Origin: Candidatus Phytoplasma mali
GTDB lineage: Bacteria > Bacillota_I > Bacilli_A > Acholeplasmatales > Acholeplasmataceae
Length of the DNA stretch: 64,000 bases
NCBI RefSeq assembly: GCF_000026205.1
Contig: NC_011047.1
Location: 372,001-436,000, forward strand
Reading direction: 5' to 3'
A model generated the notes under the pieces. That model was not told the origin of the DNA, did no database searches, and saw only the letters and a list, made by a program, of their open reading frames with translations. The position numbers and the translations under genes were made by a program. Numbering within the stretch: position 1 is the first letter of the stretch; every line of letters begins with the position of its first letter. Below are positions 54,015-63,901 of the stretch, in pieces.

Positions 54015-54857
54015 ATGTCAATAAAGACATCAATTAAAAAATATAAACCTACTACTAATGGTCTACGTAATATGAGTGTTTCTAGTTTTTCTGAAATTAC
54101 ATCTAAAAAACCTGAAAAAAGTTTATTAGTTACTCGTAAAAAAATGAGTGGTCGTAATAATCAAGGTAAGATAACTGTTAGACATCAAGGCGGTGGCGTT
54201 AAGAGAAGATATCGTTTAATAGATTTTAAAAGGAATAAAGATAATATTATAGGTAACATATCTCAAATTGAATATAATCCTAATTGTAGCGCTAATGTTG
54301 CTTTAGTTTATTATGCCGATGGTGAAAAAAGATATATTTTATGCCCTAAAGATTTAAATGTTGGTTCTAAAATTTCATCTGGACCTAAATCTGATATTAA
54401 AATTGGTAATACTTTACCTTTAATTAATATTCCTGTTGGTACTAAAGTACATAATATTGAACTAAAACCAGGTAAAGGTGGCCAATTAGCTCGTAGCGCT
54501 GGAACTTATGTTCAAATTATCAGTAGGGAAGATAAATATGTTTCTTTACGTTTACCTTCTGGCGAAGTTCGTAAAGTTTTAAGTTCTTGTCGCGCTACTA
54601 TTGGTGAAATCGGTAATGAATCTCATAAATTAATTAATTATGGTAAAGCTGGTAAAAAACGTTATTTAGGCATTAGACCTACTGTTAGAGGCTCTGCAAT
54701 GAATCCTAACGATCATCCTCATGGAGGCGGCGAAGGTCGTGCTCCTATTGGTCGTAAATCACCAATGACTCCTTGGGGTAAAAAAGCTCGAGGCGTTAAA
54801 ACTAGAGATCGTAAAAAGAAATCAAATTGTTTAATTATTAGAAGTCGTAAAAAATAA
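54015..54857 (+). CDS. rplB: 50S ribosomal protein L2
   Basis: 280 residues, full length. The SVSSFSEI and [24 protein letters not shown] blocks are present. The C-terminal peptidyl-transferase-proximal segment [36 protein letters not shown] contains the conserved His of the NDHPHGGG motif. Preceded by AAGGAAGG. A core protein for subunit association. Confidence 0.99.
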   Translation: MSIKTSIKKYKPTTNGLRNMSVSSFSEITSKKPEKSLLVTRKKMSGRNNQGKITVRHQGGGVKRRYRLIDFKRNKDNIIGNISQIEYNPNCSANVALVYYADGEKRYILCPKDLNVGSKISSGPKSDIKIGNTLPLINIPVGTKVHNIELKPGKGGQLARSAGTYVQIISREDKYVSLRLPSGEVRKVLSSCRATIGEIGNESHKLINYGKAGKKRYLGIRPTVRGSAMNPNDHPHGGGEGRAPIGRKSPMTPWGKKARGVKTRDRKKKSNCLIIRSRKK

Positions 54858-54872
54858 TTAGGAGGAAAAAAT

Positions 54873-55154
54873 ATGCCACGTTCAGTTAAAAAAGGACCTT
54901 TTTATGACAATCATTTATTAGTTAAAGTTTTAAAACAAAAAGATCTTAAAAATAAAAAAGTTATTAAAACATGGTCAAGAAGATCAACTATTTTGCCACA
55001 ATTTAGAGGAAACACTTTTGCTGTTTATAATGGACGTGTACACATACCTGTTTATATTAATGAAGATATGGTGGGACATAAATTGGGAGAATTTTCTCCA
55101 ACACGAACTTATCGTGGACATGATAAAAAAGATAAAAAAATTCAAAAAAAATAG
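54873..55154 (+). CDS. rpsS: 30S ribosomal protein S19
   Basis: 93 residues. [39 protein letters not shown] and [18 protein letters not shown] identify S19, a head protein forming a pair with S13 (63902) and a bridge to the 50S. AGGAGG lies 7 nt before the ATG. Confidence 0.99.
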   Translation: MPRSVKKGPFYDNHLLVKVLKQKDLKNKKVIKTWSRRSTILPQFRGNTFAVYNGRVHIPVYINEDMVGHKLGEFSPTRTYRGHDKKDKKIQKK

Positions 55155-55171
55155 TAGAAAGGAATAAAAAA

Positions 55172-55567
55172 ATGATTTCTAAAGCTATTATAAAAAAAGT
55201 ATCAATTGCTCCTCGAAAAGCACGTTTAGTAGTTGATTTAATTCGTGGTAAAGAAATTAAAGTAGCTAAAGCTATTTTAATGTTTACTCCTAAATCAGCT
55301 TCAAGTATTGTTTTAAAACTTTTAAATAGTGCTGAAGCTAATTTGGCGCAAAATATTAATTTAAAATCTAATGATTTTTATATTTCTGAAGTTTATGTTA
55401 ATGAAGGAATACGTTTAAAACGTTTGTTTCCGCGAGCTAAAGGTTCAGGTGATATGATTAAAAAAAGAACTAGTCATATTGTTTTAAAATTATCTATGGC
55501 AAAAGAAATTAAAGAAGAAATTAAAGCTAAAAAAAAGGAGGTTAATATTCATGGGACAAAAATCTAA
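55172..55567 (+). CDS. rplV: 50S ribosomal protein L22
   Basis: 131 residues, slightly long. The core is [26 protein letters not shown] and the tunnel hairpin is [32 protein letters not shown] Lys-rich tail extends beyond the usual ~112 residues and runs over the rpsC start by 17 bp, carrying its AAGGAGG ribosome-binding site. Confidence 0.98.
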   Translation: MISKAIIKKVSIAPRKARLVVDLIRGKEIKVAKAILMFTPKSASSIVLKLLNSAEANLAQNINLKSNDFYISEVYVNEGIRLKRLFPRAKGSGDMIKKRTSHIVLKLSMAKEIKEEIKAKKKEVNIHGTKI

Positions 55568-56288
55568 TCCTAATGGTTTAAGATTAGGTATTATTAAAAA
55601 TTGGGATTCTAAATGGTTTGCAAATTTTAAAAAAACTCCACAATTTATTCATGAAGATTTTTGCATTCGTAATTTTATTAATAAAAATTACTCTAAGGCT
55701 TTAATTGCTCAAATTGAAATTGAGCGTAGTAAGAAAAAAGATAAAGAAATTATTAAAATTAATTTACATGTTGCTAAATCTAATATAATTAACGGGAAAG
55801 ATAATGAATCACTGAAAAAAATTACTAAACAAATAGAACAAATAACAAAAAAAGAAGTATTTTTTAATGTTATAGAAATTAAAAATCCTGATAAAGTAGC
55901 TATTTTAGTAGCAAAAACAATGGCTGAACAATTAGAACAGCGTTTTTATTTTAGACGTGTACAAAAAATGGCCATTCAAAAAGTTTTAAAAACAGGAGTT
56001 AAAGGTGTTAAAACTTTAATTTCCGGTCGTTTAGGTGGTTTAGAAATGGCCCGTAGTGAAGGTTATTTAGAAGGTAGAGTTCCACTTAATACTTTACGAG
56101 CAGATGTTGAGTATGCATTTACAGAAGCTCATACAACTTACGGATCTTTTGGTGTTAAAGTATGGATTTTTCATGGTGATGTTTTACCAGGCGAAACTAT
56201 TTTAGATACTAGAAAACCTTTTGCTATAAAAAGCAATTATATTTCTAAAAATAATAAAAAAAGCAATAATTATAAAGGTGATAAATAA
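55551..56288 (+). CDS. rpsC: 30S ribosomal protein S3
   Basis: 245 residues. [23 protein letters not shown] opens the protein. The KH domain is in the first half, and [40 protein letters not shown] is the S3-specific C-terminal domain. It lines the mRNA entry site. A Lys/Asn-rich tail follows. This gene is widely used with rplV (rpl22-rps3) for phytoplasma typing. Confidence 0.99.
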   Translation: MGQKSNPNGLRLGIIKNWDSKWFANFKKTPQFIHEDFCIRNFINKNYSKALIAQIEIERSKKKDKEIIKINLHVAKSNIINGKDNESLKKITKQIEQITKKEVFFNVIEIKNPDKVAILVAKTMAEQLEQRFYFRRVQKMAIQKVLKTGVKGVKTLISGRLGGLEMARSEGYLEGRVPLNTLRADVEYAFTEAHTTYGSFGVKVWIFHGDVLPGETILDTRKPFAIKSNYISKNNKKSNNYKGDK

Positions 56289-56290
56289 TT

Positions 56291-56713
56291 ATGTTAATGC
56301 CTAAGAGAACTAAATACCGTCGTCCTCATCGTTTAAGTTATGAAGGTAAGGTGAAAGGTAAAAATTTAATTGTTAATGGTAATTATGGTTTGATAGCACA
56401 AGAGGGTAATTGGATTACTAACAAGCAAATCGAAGCTGCTCGTATCGCTATGACTCGTCATATGAAAAGAACAGGAAAAGTTTGGATTAATATTTTCCCT
56501 CATTTATCTTTAACTAGAAAACCTTTGGAAGTACGTATGGGTTCGGGTAAAGGTGCTCCAGAAGAATGGGTAGCTGTAGTTAAAAAAGGTAAAGTTTTAT
56601 TTGAAGTAAGTGATTTAAATAATTCTGTTAAAGCAGAATTAGAAGCTTTAAGATTAGCATCGCATAAATTACCTATTAAAACTAAAATTGTTAAAAAGGG
56701 TGAGCAAAAATAA
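56291..56713 (+). CDS. rplP: 50S ribosomal protein L16
   Basis: 140 residues starting [14 protein letters not shown], the normal L16 opening, so the upstream of two close ATGs is chosen. [22 protein letters not shown] and [24 protein letters not shown] are diagnostic. It positions aminoacyl-tRNA at the A site. It overlaps the rpmC ATG by one base. Confidence 0.99.
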   Translation: MLMPKRTKYRRPHRLSYEGKVKGKNLIVNGNYGLIAQEGNWITNKQIEAARIAMTRHMKRTGKVWINIFPHLSLTRKPLEVRMGSGKGAPEEWVAVVKKGKVLFEVSDLNNSVKAELEALRLASHKLPIKTKIVKKGEQK

Positions 56714-57000
56714 TGAAAATACAACAATTTCGTAAAATGAATATTAAAGAATTGCAAGATAATTTAATTAATTTTAAAGAAGAATTTTTTCGTTTACGAT
56801 TTAAGTTATCTTTAGGTCAATTAACCAATACTTCTCAAATTAATAAAGTTAAAAAAAATATTGCTCGTGTTAAAACTGTTATAACAGATAATTTTTTATC
56901 TAAAAAAAATTTTTCTAAACTTGAAAATAGTAATTTTAAAGATACAGAAGAAAATAAAAAAGAAAAAATAATATTAGAAAAAAGTATAAAATCATTATAA
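56713..57000 (+). CDS. rpmC: 50S ribosomal protein L29 with C-terminal extension
   Basis: 95 residues against the usual 63-72. The core KIQQFRKMNIKELQDNLINFKEEFFRLRF and the second helix NKVKKNIARVKTVI are normal. The last ~30 residues (NFLSKKNF to KSIKSL) are extra, polar and Lys/Glu-rich. L29 sits beside L23 at the tunnel exit, so the tail may be exposed there. Confidence 0.96.
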   Translation: MKIQQFRKMNIKELQDNLINFKEEFFRLRFKLSLGQLTNTSQINKVKKNIARVKTVITDNFLSKKNFSKLENSNFKDTEENKKEKIILEKSIKSL

Positions 57001-57059
57001 TAATAATTAAGATAACTTTAATATTAATTTTTTTAACTATAATATAAGGAGGGATTAAA

Positions 57060-57329
57060 ATGTTACGTAATTCTAGAAAAATTTTTACAGGCAATGTTGT
57101 TTCTGATAAAATGAATAAAACTATCACTGTAGTAGTAAATGTTTATAAAAAAGATTTGTTATATGGAAAAATAGTTAAAAAATCTAGAAAATTTTATGTT
57201 CATGATGAAACTGAAAAAGCCAAAAAGGGTAACTTAATTAGTTTTATGGAAACTAGACCTCTTTCTAAAACTAAAAAATTTCGTTTACTAAAAATTATTT
57301 TTAGCAATGATAAGGATAAAAAACAATGA
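57060..57329 (+). CDS. rpsQ: 30S ribosomal protein S17
   Basis: 89 residues. [23 protein letters not shown] and [16 protein letters not shown] match the OB fold of S17, followed by [21 protein letters not shown] primary 16S rRNA binder. Preceded by AAGGAGG; overlaps rplN by 4 bp. Confidence 0.98.
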   Translation: MLRNSRKIFTGNVVSDKMNKTITVVVNVYKKDLLYGKIVKKSRKFYVHDETEKAKKGNLISFMETRPLSKTKKFRLLKIIFSNDKDKKQ

Positions 57330-57694
57330 TTCAACGAGAAAGTCGTTTAGTTGTTGCCGATAATAGTGGCGCTAAAGAGGTTTTAGTTATTAATATTTTA
57401 GGTGGAAGTACTGGTTTTTATGCTAATATTGGAGATATTGTTATTGTAACTGTAAAAAAAGCAATTTCTTCTGGTGCTATTAAAGCGGGAGATGTATTAA
57501 AAGCTGTTATAGTTAGAACCAAATATGGTTTAAGACGTAAAGATGGTTCTTATATTAAATTTGATGAAAATGCTGTAGTTATTATTAAAGATGATTTAAC
57601 TCCAAGAGGTACTCGTATTTTTGGCTCAATAGCACGCGAATTAAGAGAAAAAAAATTTACTAAAATTATTTCTTTAGCACAAGAAGTATTATAA
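57326..57694 (+). CDS. rplN: 50S ribosomal protein L14
   Basis: 122 residues, the standard length. [54 protein letters not shown] and [16 protein letters not shown] are near-invariant. It contacts L19 and the 16S rRNA in an intersubunit bridge and binds the silencing factor RsfS. The ATGA overlap couples it to rpsQ. Confidence 0.99.
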   Translation: MIQRESRLVVADNSGAKEVLVINILGGSTGFYANIGDIVIVTVKKAISSGAIKAGDVLKAVIVRTKYGLRRKDGSYIKFDENAVVIIKDDLTPRGTRIFGSIARELREKKFTKIISLAQEVL

Positions 57695-57711
57695 AGGAAG
57701 TATGATACGAT

Positions 57712-58059
57712 ATGCATATTAAATTAGGAGATAAAGTAGCAATTATTGCTGGTAAAAATCGTTTTGTTACTGATGAAAACGGTAAAAAAATTATTAAAAC
57801 TGGAAAAATTTTAAAAATTTTCCATAAACAACAAAAAGTATTGGTTGAAGGTATTAATATTGTTTTTAAGCATAAAGCTCCTTTAAAAGATGAAGATAAA
57901 GGTAATATTATTAAACAAGAAGCACCAATACATATTTCTAATGTAGCTTTAATTGATTCTTTAAAAAATGTTCCCACTAGAGTTGGTTATCGTATAGAAA
58001 ATAATAAAAAAGTTCGTTATTTTAAGAAATCAGGAACTATAATAGAAGATTTGAACTAA
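57712..58059 (+). CDS. rplX: 50S ribosomal protein L24
   Basis: 115 residues with a KOW motif (KLGDKVAIIAGKN, then TGKILKIFHKQQKVLVEGINIV). It has PIHISNVALID and the closing RVGYRIENNKKVRYFKKSG. It is an assembly initiator for the 50S subunit. An AAGGAAG site lies upstream. Confidence 0.98.
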   Translation: MHIKLGDKVAIIAGKNRFVTDENGKKIIKTGKILKIFHKQQKVLVEGINIVFKHKAPLKDEDKGNIIKQEAPIHISNVALIDSLKNVPTRVGYRIENNKKVRYFKKSGTIIEDLN

Positions 58060-58075
58060 GGAGAAATTTTAATAA

Positions 58076-58612
58076 ATGACAAAAAGATATCATAACAAAG
58101 AAGAAATAATTTCTTTTTTAACTAAAAAATTTAGTTATAAATCTTTAATGCAAGTTCCTAAAATAGATAAAATTGTTATTAATATGGGCGTTGGTGATGC
58201 TGTAACTAATCCTAAAGTTTTAGAAAATGTCCTTGAAGAATTAACTTTATTAAGTGGTCAACGCCCGGTAGCTACTAAAGCTAAAAAATCAATTTCTAAT
58301 TTTAAACTAAGAGAAGGAATGCTTATTGGCGCTAAAGTTACTTTAAGAGGTGAAAGAAAAGAATCTTTTTTATATAAATTAACTCAAGTAGTTTTACCTC
58401 GTGTAAGGGATTTTAGAGGTGTTTCTTCTAAATCTTTTGATGGTAGAGGTAATTATTCTTTAGGTTTAAAAGAACAAATTGTTTTTCCAGAAATAAATAT
58501 TGATAAAATAACTAAAAATCGTGGTATGGATATTATTATTGTTACTACTGCTAAAACCAATAAAGAAGCTAAAGAATTACTAGAGCTTTATGGTATGCCT
58601 TTTAAAGATTAA
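58076..58612 (+). CDS. rplE: 50S ribosomal protein L5
   Basis: 178 residues, standard length. [57 protein letters not shown] and [20 protein letters not shown] are typical. It binds 5S rRNA and touches P-site tRNA. AAGGAG lies 9-10 nt before ATG 58076. Confidence 0.99.
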   Translation: MTKRYHNKEEIISFLTKKFSYKSLMQVPKIDKIVINMGVGDAVTNPKVLENVLEELTLLSGQRPVATKAKKSISNFKLREGMLIGAKVTLRGERKESFLYKLTQVVLPRVRDFRGVSSKSFDGRGNYSLGLKEQIVFPEINIDKITKNRGMDIIIVTTAKTNKEAKELLELYGMPFKD

Positions 58613-58626
58613 GGGAGAAAAAATAT

Positions 58627-58896
58627 ATGGCTAAAAAATCCAAAATAGTTAAAAATCAAAAACAAATGTTATTAATCGCAAAATATGCTGATAAATATTT
58701 TGAATTAAAAAAAAATGCTGATTATGAAGGTTTATCTATGATTCCTGCTAAGGCTTCAAGAGTACGTTACAGAAATAGAGACTCAATTGATGGCCGCTCT
58801 CGTGGATATATGCGAAAATTTGGTATTTCTAGAATTAAATTTCGAGAATTAGCACATAAAGGTGAAATACCAGGTATTAAAAAAGCTAGTTGGTAA
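58627..58896 (+). CDS. rpsN: 30S ribosomal protein S14, long zinc-free type
   Basis: 89 residues and no cysteine, whereas most Firmicutes carry a 61-residue zinc-ribbon S14 at this position. The C-terminal half ([34 protein letters not shown]) is diagnostic. The N-terminal half has the longer helical region of the E. coli type. It belongs to the 30S head near the decoding site. GGGAG precedes the ATG. Confidence 0.98.
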   Translation: MAKKSKIVKNQKQMLLIAKYADKYFELKKNADYEGLSMIPAKASRVRYRNRDSIDGRSRGYMRKFGISRIKFRELAHKGEIPGIKKASW

Positions 58897-58920
58897 AAAA
58901 GGGAGATTAATAAATAATAT

Positions 58921-59313
58921 ATGGTTATGACTGATAATATTGCTGATATGTTAACTCGCATTAGAAATGCGAATCAAATGCATCATTTGCAAGTAGTAGT
59001 TCCGATTTCAAAGTTGAAAGTGGAAATTTTAAAAGTATTAAAAGAAGAAGGTTTTATAAAAAACTTTTTTATTAAAGAATTTAAACGAGAAATTATTATT
59101 AGTTTAAAGTATACAATCGAAAGAGAAAGAGTTATCAAAGGTTTAAAAAAAATTTCTAAACCGGGTTTAAAAGTATATACTTCAGTAGAAAAAATTCCTA
59201 AGGTATTGAGTGGTTTAGGTATTGCATTGATTTCTACTAATAAAGGTATTTTAACAGATAATAAAGCTCGTTTAGAAAAAGTAGGCGGCGAAGTATTGGC
59301 TTATATTTGGTAA
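58921..59313 (+). CDS. rpsH: 30S ribosomal protein S8
   Basis: 130 residues. [19 protein letters not shown] is the S8 start; a second ATG two codons later (MTDNIADML) is an equally possible start. [43 protein letters not shown] closes the protein. In E. coli S8 represses the spc operon by binding the L5 mRNA region; no such site was identified here. Confidence 0.98.
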   Translation: MVMTDNIADMLTRIRNANQMHHLQVVVPISKLKVEILKVLKEEGFIKNFFIKEFKREIIISLKYTIERERVIKGLKKISKPGLKVYTSVEKIPKVLSGLGIALISTNKGILTDNKARLEKVGGEVLAYIW

Positions 59314-59329
59314 TGAAAGGAATAACAAC

Positions 59330-59875
59330 ATGTCAAGAATAGGCAATAAAGAAATTCAAGTTCCTGATTCTGTTAATGTACAAATTCAGGATAAAAATTT
59401 TATTGTTGTTACAGGCCCTCAGGGAAAACTTGAATATCAATTTAATCATAAAATTAAAATTCTTCTTATAAATACTATTATCAAAGTATCACGTCCTAAT
59501 AATGAACTTTTTATGAAAAAAATTCATGGTACTACTCGTGCTTTATTATCTAATATGATTGAAGGGGTAGAAAAAGGATTTGTTAAACGCTTAGAAATTG
59601 TAGGTTTAGATTACAAAGTTGATTTACAAGGCGATAATTTAATTTTACATTTAGGTTTTTCGCATTCTATTAAAATTACGATACCTAAAGGTATTGATAT
59701 AGAAATTCCTAAAAAAATTAAAGGTATTCATATTAAAGGTATAGATAAACAATTTGTAGGTGAATTTGCTTCTAAAATAGCTAAATTACGTAAACCAGAA
59801 CCTTATAAAGGAAAAGGTATTCGTTTTGAAGGTCAATATGTTATTCGTAAAGCTGGTAAGAGTACTAAAAAATAA
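59330..59875 (+). CDS. rplF: 50S ribosomal protein L6
   Basis: 181 residues with the duplicated L6 fold. MSRIGNKEIQVPDSVNVQ and VTGPQGKLEYQFN form the first domain. RLEIVGLDYKVDLQGDNLILHLGFSH and FASKIAKLRKPEPYKGKGIRFEGQYVIRKAGK form the second. It lies near the sarcin-ricin loop and the factor-binding site. Preceded by AAAGGAAT. Confidence 0.99.
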   Translation: MSRIGNKEIQVPDSVNVQIQDKNFIVVTGPQGKLEYQFNHKIKILLINTIIKVSRPNNELFMKKIHGTTRALLSNMIEGVEKGFVKRLEIVGLDYKVDLQGDNLILHLGFSHSIKITIPKGIDIEIPKKIKGIHIKGIDKQFVGEFASKIAKLRKPEPYKGKGIRFEGQYVIRKAGKSTKK

Positions 59876-59896
59876 AGAAAGGTTGATTAAATATTT

Positions 59897-60250
59897 ATGA
59901 TCATTAAAAAAATATCTAATTTAGTTCGTAAAAAACGTCATTTAAAATTAAGAAAAAAAATTATTGGTACAAACCAAAAACCACGTTTAAATATTTTTCG
60001 TTCTAATAAATCTTTTTATATACAATTAATAGATGATGAAAAGCGAATAACTTTATGTAGTGTTCATAGTAAAGAAGTTGATTCTAAAGGTTTAAATATA
60101 ACAACCGCTACTAAAGTTGGTGAACTAATAGCTCAGAAAGCTTTAGCTCAAGGTATTGTTAATGTAGTTTTCGACAGAGGTGGATTTTTGTATCATGGCA
60201 AAATTGAAGCTTTAGCTGATGCTTCTCGAAGATTAGGGTTAAAGTTTTAA
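59897..60250 (+). CDS. rplR: 50S ribosomal protein L18
   Basis: 117 residues. [41 protein letters not shown] and [27 protein letters not shown] are typical. It binds 5S rRNA together with L5. GAAAGG precedes the ATG. It is followed 11 bp later by rpsE. Confidence 0.98.
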   Translation: MIIKKISNLVRKKRHLKLRKKIIGTNQKPRLNIFRSNKSFYIQLIDDEKRITLCSVHSKEVDSKGLNITTATKVGELIAQKALAQGIVNVVFDRGGFLYHGKIEALADASRRLGLKF

Positions 60251-60261
60251 AGGTAATTGAT

Positions 60262-60768
60262 ATGATAAAACAAAAGTTTAATAAAAAAGTAAATTTATTT
60301 GAAGAAAAAGTAGTTAAAATAAAACGCATTACTAAAGTAGTTAAAGGCGGACGACGTTTTCGTTTTGCTGTTTTATTAGTTGTAGGTGATAAAAAAGGTA
60401 GAGTAGGTTTTGCTACTGGAAAATCTCAAGAAGTTGTAGAGTCAATAAAAAAAGCTTCAGAAAAAGCAAAAAAAAATTTAATAAATGTACCTTTATATAG
60501 AACAACCATCACACATTTGATTACTGGTCACTTTGGTGCTACTAAAATTTTGTTAAAACCAGTTATTAAGGGTACAGGTATTATTGCAGGTGGTAATGCT
60601 GCAAGAACTATTTTTGAATTAGCAGGTATTAATGATATTTCAGCTAAAACTTTAGGTTCTAGAACATCTATTAATGTTTTAAGAGCTATTGTAGATGGTT
60701 TAAAAAAATTAAGAACAAAAGAAGAAATTGCTAAAATAAGAGGAATTTCTTTTGATAAGGTGGAATAA
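60262..60768 (+). CDS. rpsE: 30S ribosomal protein S5
   Basis: 168 residues. The N-terminal dsRNA-binding domain contains [33 protein letters not shown]. The C-terminal part has [39 protein letters not shown]. The loop around Gly-Gly-Arg-Arg-Phe affects translational fidelity and spectinomycin response in other bacteria. It forms part of the mRNA entry helicase with S3 and S4. Confidence 0.99.
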   Translation: MIKQKFNKKVNLFEEKVVKIKRITKVVKGGRRFRFAVLLVVGDKKGRVGFATGKSQEVVESIKKASEKAKKNLINVPLYRTTITHLITGHFGATKILLKPVIKGTGIIAGGNAARTIFELAGINDISAKTLGSRTSINVLRAIVDGLKKLRTKEEIAKIRGISFDKVE

Positions 60769-60774
60769 TAAAAA

Positions 60775-60960
60775 ATGAAAAAACCACAATTTATTATTAT
60801 TTTAAATAAAAGTTTAATTGCTCGAACTAAATCACAAATTCAAACAGCACATATTTTAGGTTTAAGAAAAATTAATCAAAAAGTTATAAAAGATGATAAT
60901 CCAGTTAATAGAGGTATGATTAGAAAAATTTATCATTTAGTTACTATTGAAAAACTTTAG
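60775..60960 (+). CDS. rpmD: 50S ribosomal protein L30
   Basis: 61 residues, normal length. LNKSLIARTKSQIQTAHILGLRKINQKVIKDDNPVNRGMIRKIYHLV is the L30 fold, with the conserved H-x-L-G-L-x-K-x-x and N-x-x-x-x-G-M positions. Six bp after rpsE and in the same transcript. The ribosome-binding site is a weak AAGGTGG inside rpsE. Confidence 0.97.
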   Translation: MKKPQFIIILNKSLIARTKSQIQTAHILGLRKINQKVIKDDNPVNRGMIRKIYHLVTIEKL

Positions 60961-60975
60961 AGAGGATATGAAATT

Positions 60976-61416
60976 ATGTTGCATCAAATAAAACCATTTA
61001 AAGGCGCGCGTAAAACAGTTAAGCGTTTAGGTCGAGGTTGTGGTAGTGGCACTGGTAAAACTTCTGGCAAAGGTCATAAAGGGCAATTAGCACGTTCTGG
61101 TGGTGGTGTTAGACCAGGTTTTGAAGGCGGTCAAATACCTTTTTTTCAGAGAATTCCTAAACGTGGGTTTCATAATATTAATCAAAAAAAATATTCTATA
61201 GTTAATCTAGGTGCTTTAGAAATATTGGAAAATAACACTTTAGTAAATCAAGAATTATTATTAGAAAAAAAAATTATTAAAAGTATACTACCTAATGGAG
61301 TTAAAATTTTATCTAAAGGGAAATTAACAAAAAAATTAAATTTTAAAGTTTCTAAATATTCAAAAAAAGCTCAAGAAAATATTAAATTAGTTGGTGGCAA
61401 TATTGAGGTTAATTAA
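60976..61416 (+). CDS. rplO: 50S ribosomal protein L15
   Basis: 146 residues. The glycine-rich N terminus [49 protein letters not shown] is diagnostic, and the globular end includes [30 protein letters not shown]. It assembles late into the 50S. It precedes secY by 3 bp; this rplO-secY-map order is used in phytoplasma typing. Confidence 0.98.
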   Translation: MLHQIKPFKGARKTVKRLGRGCGSGTGKTSGKGHKGQLARSGGGVRPGFEGGQIPFFQRIPKRGFHNINQKKYSIVNLGALEILENNTLVNQELLLEKKIIKSILPNGVKILSKGKLTKKLNFKVSKYSKKAQENIKLVGGNIEVN

Positions 61417-61419
61417 AAG

Positions 61420-62664
61420 ATGTTAAAAAAAATAAAATTAATTTTTAATAGTAAATTAATTTTCAGATTCATTTTCACTTTATTTATTATTTTTATTTTT
61501 ATTTTAGGACGTAGTATACAAATCCCTTTTTTAAATGTACAAATACAAACTATTATTCAATTATTGAAAGGTTTGACTACATCTGATAAATTTTTAATTA
61601 ATTTTGATCTTAATAATTTTAATTTATTATCTTTAAGCATATATCCTTATATTACTATTTCTATTTTTATTCAATTGGTTCAAAAATTCATTCCTCATTT
61701 GAAAGAATGGCGTGAACAAGGCGAAGTTGGAAAACAAAAATTAAATCGTTTAACTCGTTTTTTAGCTATTTTATTAGCTATGTTTCAAAGTTATTTAATG
61801 ATTAATAAATATAGTGGTAATAAAGAAAGTGGTGGTGAGATATTTATTGGAGAAAAGTTATATATATCGTTTTTTTTAGCTACCGGAACAGCTATTGCTA
61901 TTTGGTTATCTGATTTAATTACAGCCAAAGGGGTTGGTAATGGAACTTCAATTTTAATTATGGTTGGAATGAGTAGTGGAGTAATTACTACTTTTCAAAA
62001 AATATTTGCATTTTGGAATACAGACAAAATTAAATTTTTTGCTTTATTGTTTTTTTTATTATTTATTTTAATATCTACTATTATAGTTTATTTAGCTACT
62101 TTAAAAATTCCTATTATTTATCCTAATAAAAAAAGTCAAGTAGAAAATTATATTCCTTTAAAAATTAATGTTCCTGGTGTATTGCCAATTATTTTAACAT
62201 CCACAATGCAAGCATTTTTTATGTTTTGTATTAATAATATACCATTTTTTAATCAATTAAAATGTAAAGATAAAATTATAGAGTTTATTAGTATATCTAC
62301 TAATTTAGGAATTATTTTTTTTGTTTGTTTAATAATTTTCTTCTCTTTTTTAACTGCTTTTTTAATTGTAAATACTAATGATATTGCCGAACATTTATCT
62401 AAACAAGATGCTTATATTGAAAATTGTAGACCAGGTAAACAGACTGTGGAAAAAATATCTTATGATTTTTTCAGAATTACTATTATTGGTGTTTTTTTTA
62501 TGATTTTTTTATTTGTATTACCTCTGTTAATTAGTAAAGGTTTTGATTTTAAGGAATTTAAAATAGGGGGAACAGGATTTTTAATTATTGTTGGTGTTTC
62601 TATTGAAACTTTACAACAAATTAGTTCTACTGCCAATAAAGAAGATTATGCAAAAATTTTTTAA
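61420..62664 (+). CDS. secY: Protein translocase subunit SecY
   Basis: 414 residues with about ten membrane helices. Signatures: FILGRSIQIPFL in helix 1 and the plug region, LSIYPYITISIFIQL, KQKLNRLTRFLAI, DLITAKGVGNGTSILIMVG, the C4 loop and PGKQTVEKISYDFFRIT. It forms the export channel with SecE and SecG (7654). In phytoplasmas this Sec route exports effectors and surface antigens. It lies 3 bp after rplO, with no separate ribosome-binding site needed. Confidence 0.98.
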   Translation: MLKKIKLIFNSKLIFRFIFTLFIIFIFILGRSIQIPFLNVQIQTIIQLLKGLTTSDKFLINFDLNNFNLLSLSIYPYITISIFIQLVQKFIPHLKEWREQGEVGKQKLNRLTRFLAILLAMFQSYLMINKYSGNKESGGEIFIGEKLYISFFLATGTAIAIWLSDLITAKGVGNGTSILIMVGMSSGVITTFQKIFAFWNTDKIKFFALLFFLLFILISTIIVYLATLKIPIIYPNKKSQVENYIPLKINVPGVLPIILTSTMQAFFMFCINNIPFFNQLKCKDKIIEFISISTNLGIIFFVCLIIFFSFLTAFLIVNTNDIAEHLSKQDAYIENCRPGKQTVEKISYDFFRITIIGVFFMIFLFVLPLLISKGFDFKEFKIGGTGFLIIVGVSIETLQQISSTANKEDYAKIF

Positions 62665-62714
62665 AAAAATAATAATTACATGTTTTTTATTTTATAAATT
62701 TATAGGTAAATTAA

Positions 62715-63461
62715 ATGATTCTGATTAAAACAGAAAATGAAATTAATTTAATGAAACAAGCTGGTTTTATTTTAAAAACTCTTAGAAAAATGTTAAGTTT
62801 ATATTTAAAACCTGGCATTTCAACTTATTATTTAGATATTTTGGCTAAAAATTTTATTAAAAAACAAAGAGCTGTTTCTGCTTTTAAAGATTATCAAGGT
62901 TTTTCTAAACATATTTGTACTTCTGTTAATGAAGTAGTTGTTCACGGTATTCCTTCTAAAAAACAAATTTTAAAATCAGGTGATATTATCACTATTGATT
63001 TAGGAATTAATTATAAAGGTTACTTTGTTGACTCAGCTTTTACTTATGCTATTGGAAGTGTTGAAACACCAATTATTCAACTTATAGAGGTGACGCAAAA
63101 AGCTTTATATGAAGGTTTAAAACAAGTTAAACCTAATAATTATATTGTTGACATTTCTCGAGCTATAGAAGAATTTATTAAACCTTACGGATATGGAATT
63201 GTTAAGGATTTTACCGGCCATGGGATTGGAAAAAATTTACATGAAGAACCTTATATTCCAAATTGTATAGTGGTTGATCAAGAAAACGTTGAATTAAAAC
63301 CAGGAATGATTTTTTGCATTGAACCAATGATTACTTTAGGTAATGAAGAAATAGAAATTTTATTGGATAATTGGACAGCTGTTACTGTTGATCGCAGTTT
63401 GAGTGCTCACTTTGAACATACTGTTTTAGTTACTGAAAAAGGTTATGAAATTTTAACTTAA
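62715..63461 (+). CDS. map: Methionine aminopeptidase, type I
   Basis: 248 residues. Metal ligands are seen in TIDLGINYKGYFVDSAFTY (two Asp), GHGIGKNLHEEPYIPN (His), CIEPMITLG (Glu) and HFEHTVLVT (final Glu). SVNEVVVHGIP holds the substrate His. It removes the initiator Met from nascent proteins at the ribosome. The gene normally found between secY and map, adk, is missing here; 50 bp separate secY and map. Confidence 0.98.
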   Translation: MILIKTENEINLMKQAGFILKTLRKMLSLYLKPGISTYYLDILAKNFIKKQRAVSAFKDYQGFSKHICTSVNEVVVHGIPSKKQILKSGDIITIDLGINYKGYFVDSAFTYAIGSVETPIIQLIEVTQKALYEGLKQVKPNNYIVDISRAIEEFIKPYGYGIVKDFTGHGIGKNLHEEPYIPNCIVVDQENVELKPGMIFCIEPMITLGNEEIEILLDNWTAVTVDRSLSAHFEHTVLVTEKGYEILT

Positions 63462-63490
63462 GATTTAAAAAAAGGCTGGTGATTTTATAA

Positions 63491-63730
63491 GTGTTAAAAC
63501 AAAACTCTAAAGAAGAATTATTACAAGTAGATGCAAAAGTTATTGAAGTTTTACCTAATGCAAATACTAAATTTAAGGTTAGATTAATTTCTAATAATAA
63601 AATTATTTTAGCTCATGTTTCTGGTAAAATTCGTATTAATAAAATCCGTGTTTTACTTGGCGATAGAGTTAAAGTAGAAATATCTGCTTATAATTTTAAT
63701 GAAGGACGAATTGTTTATCGTTATACATAA
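63491..63730 (+). CDS. infA: Translation initiation factor IF-1
   Basis: 79 residues from a GTG at 63491 with GGTGA 8 nt upstream. The single S1/OB domain has VDAKVIEVLPNANTKFKVRL, ILAHVSGKIRINKIRVLLGDRVKVEISAYNFNEGRIVYRYT, all close to consensus. The N-terminal part is about 7 residues longer than usual. It works with IF-2 (23598) at the A site of the 30S subunit. Confidence 0.97.
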   Translation: MLKQNSKEELLQVDAKVIEVLPNANTKFKVRLISNNKIILAHVSGKIRINKIRVLLGDRVKVEISAYNFNEGRIVYRYT

Positions 63731-63767
63731 AATTAATTAATATTTTTTTCAAAAGGAGAAATATATA

Positions 63768-63884
63768 ATGAAAGTAAGATCATCTGTTAAAAAACGCAGT
63801 CCAGATGATATTATTGTACGTCGAAAAGGACGTGTTTATATCATTAATAAAAAAAATAGAAGACATAATCAAAGACAAGGATAA
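63768..63884 (+). CDS. rpmJ: 50S ribosomal protein L36, zinc-free
   Basis: 38 residues: [20 protein letters not shown] and then [18 protein letters not shown]. It matches L36 in the MKVR-S-V-K start, the RRKG-R-V core and the K-Q-R-Q-G type end. All three zinc cysteines are replaced (by Ser/Asp/Asn); only the histidine remains. AAAGGAG precedes the ATG by 8 nt. It lies between infA and rpsM as in Firmicutes. Confidence 0.96.
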   Translation: MKVRSSVKKRSPDDIIVRRKGRVYIINKKNRRHNQRQG

Positions 63885-63901
63885 TTTAAAGGAGTATTTT
63901 T

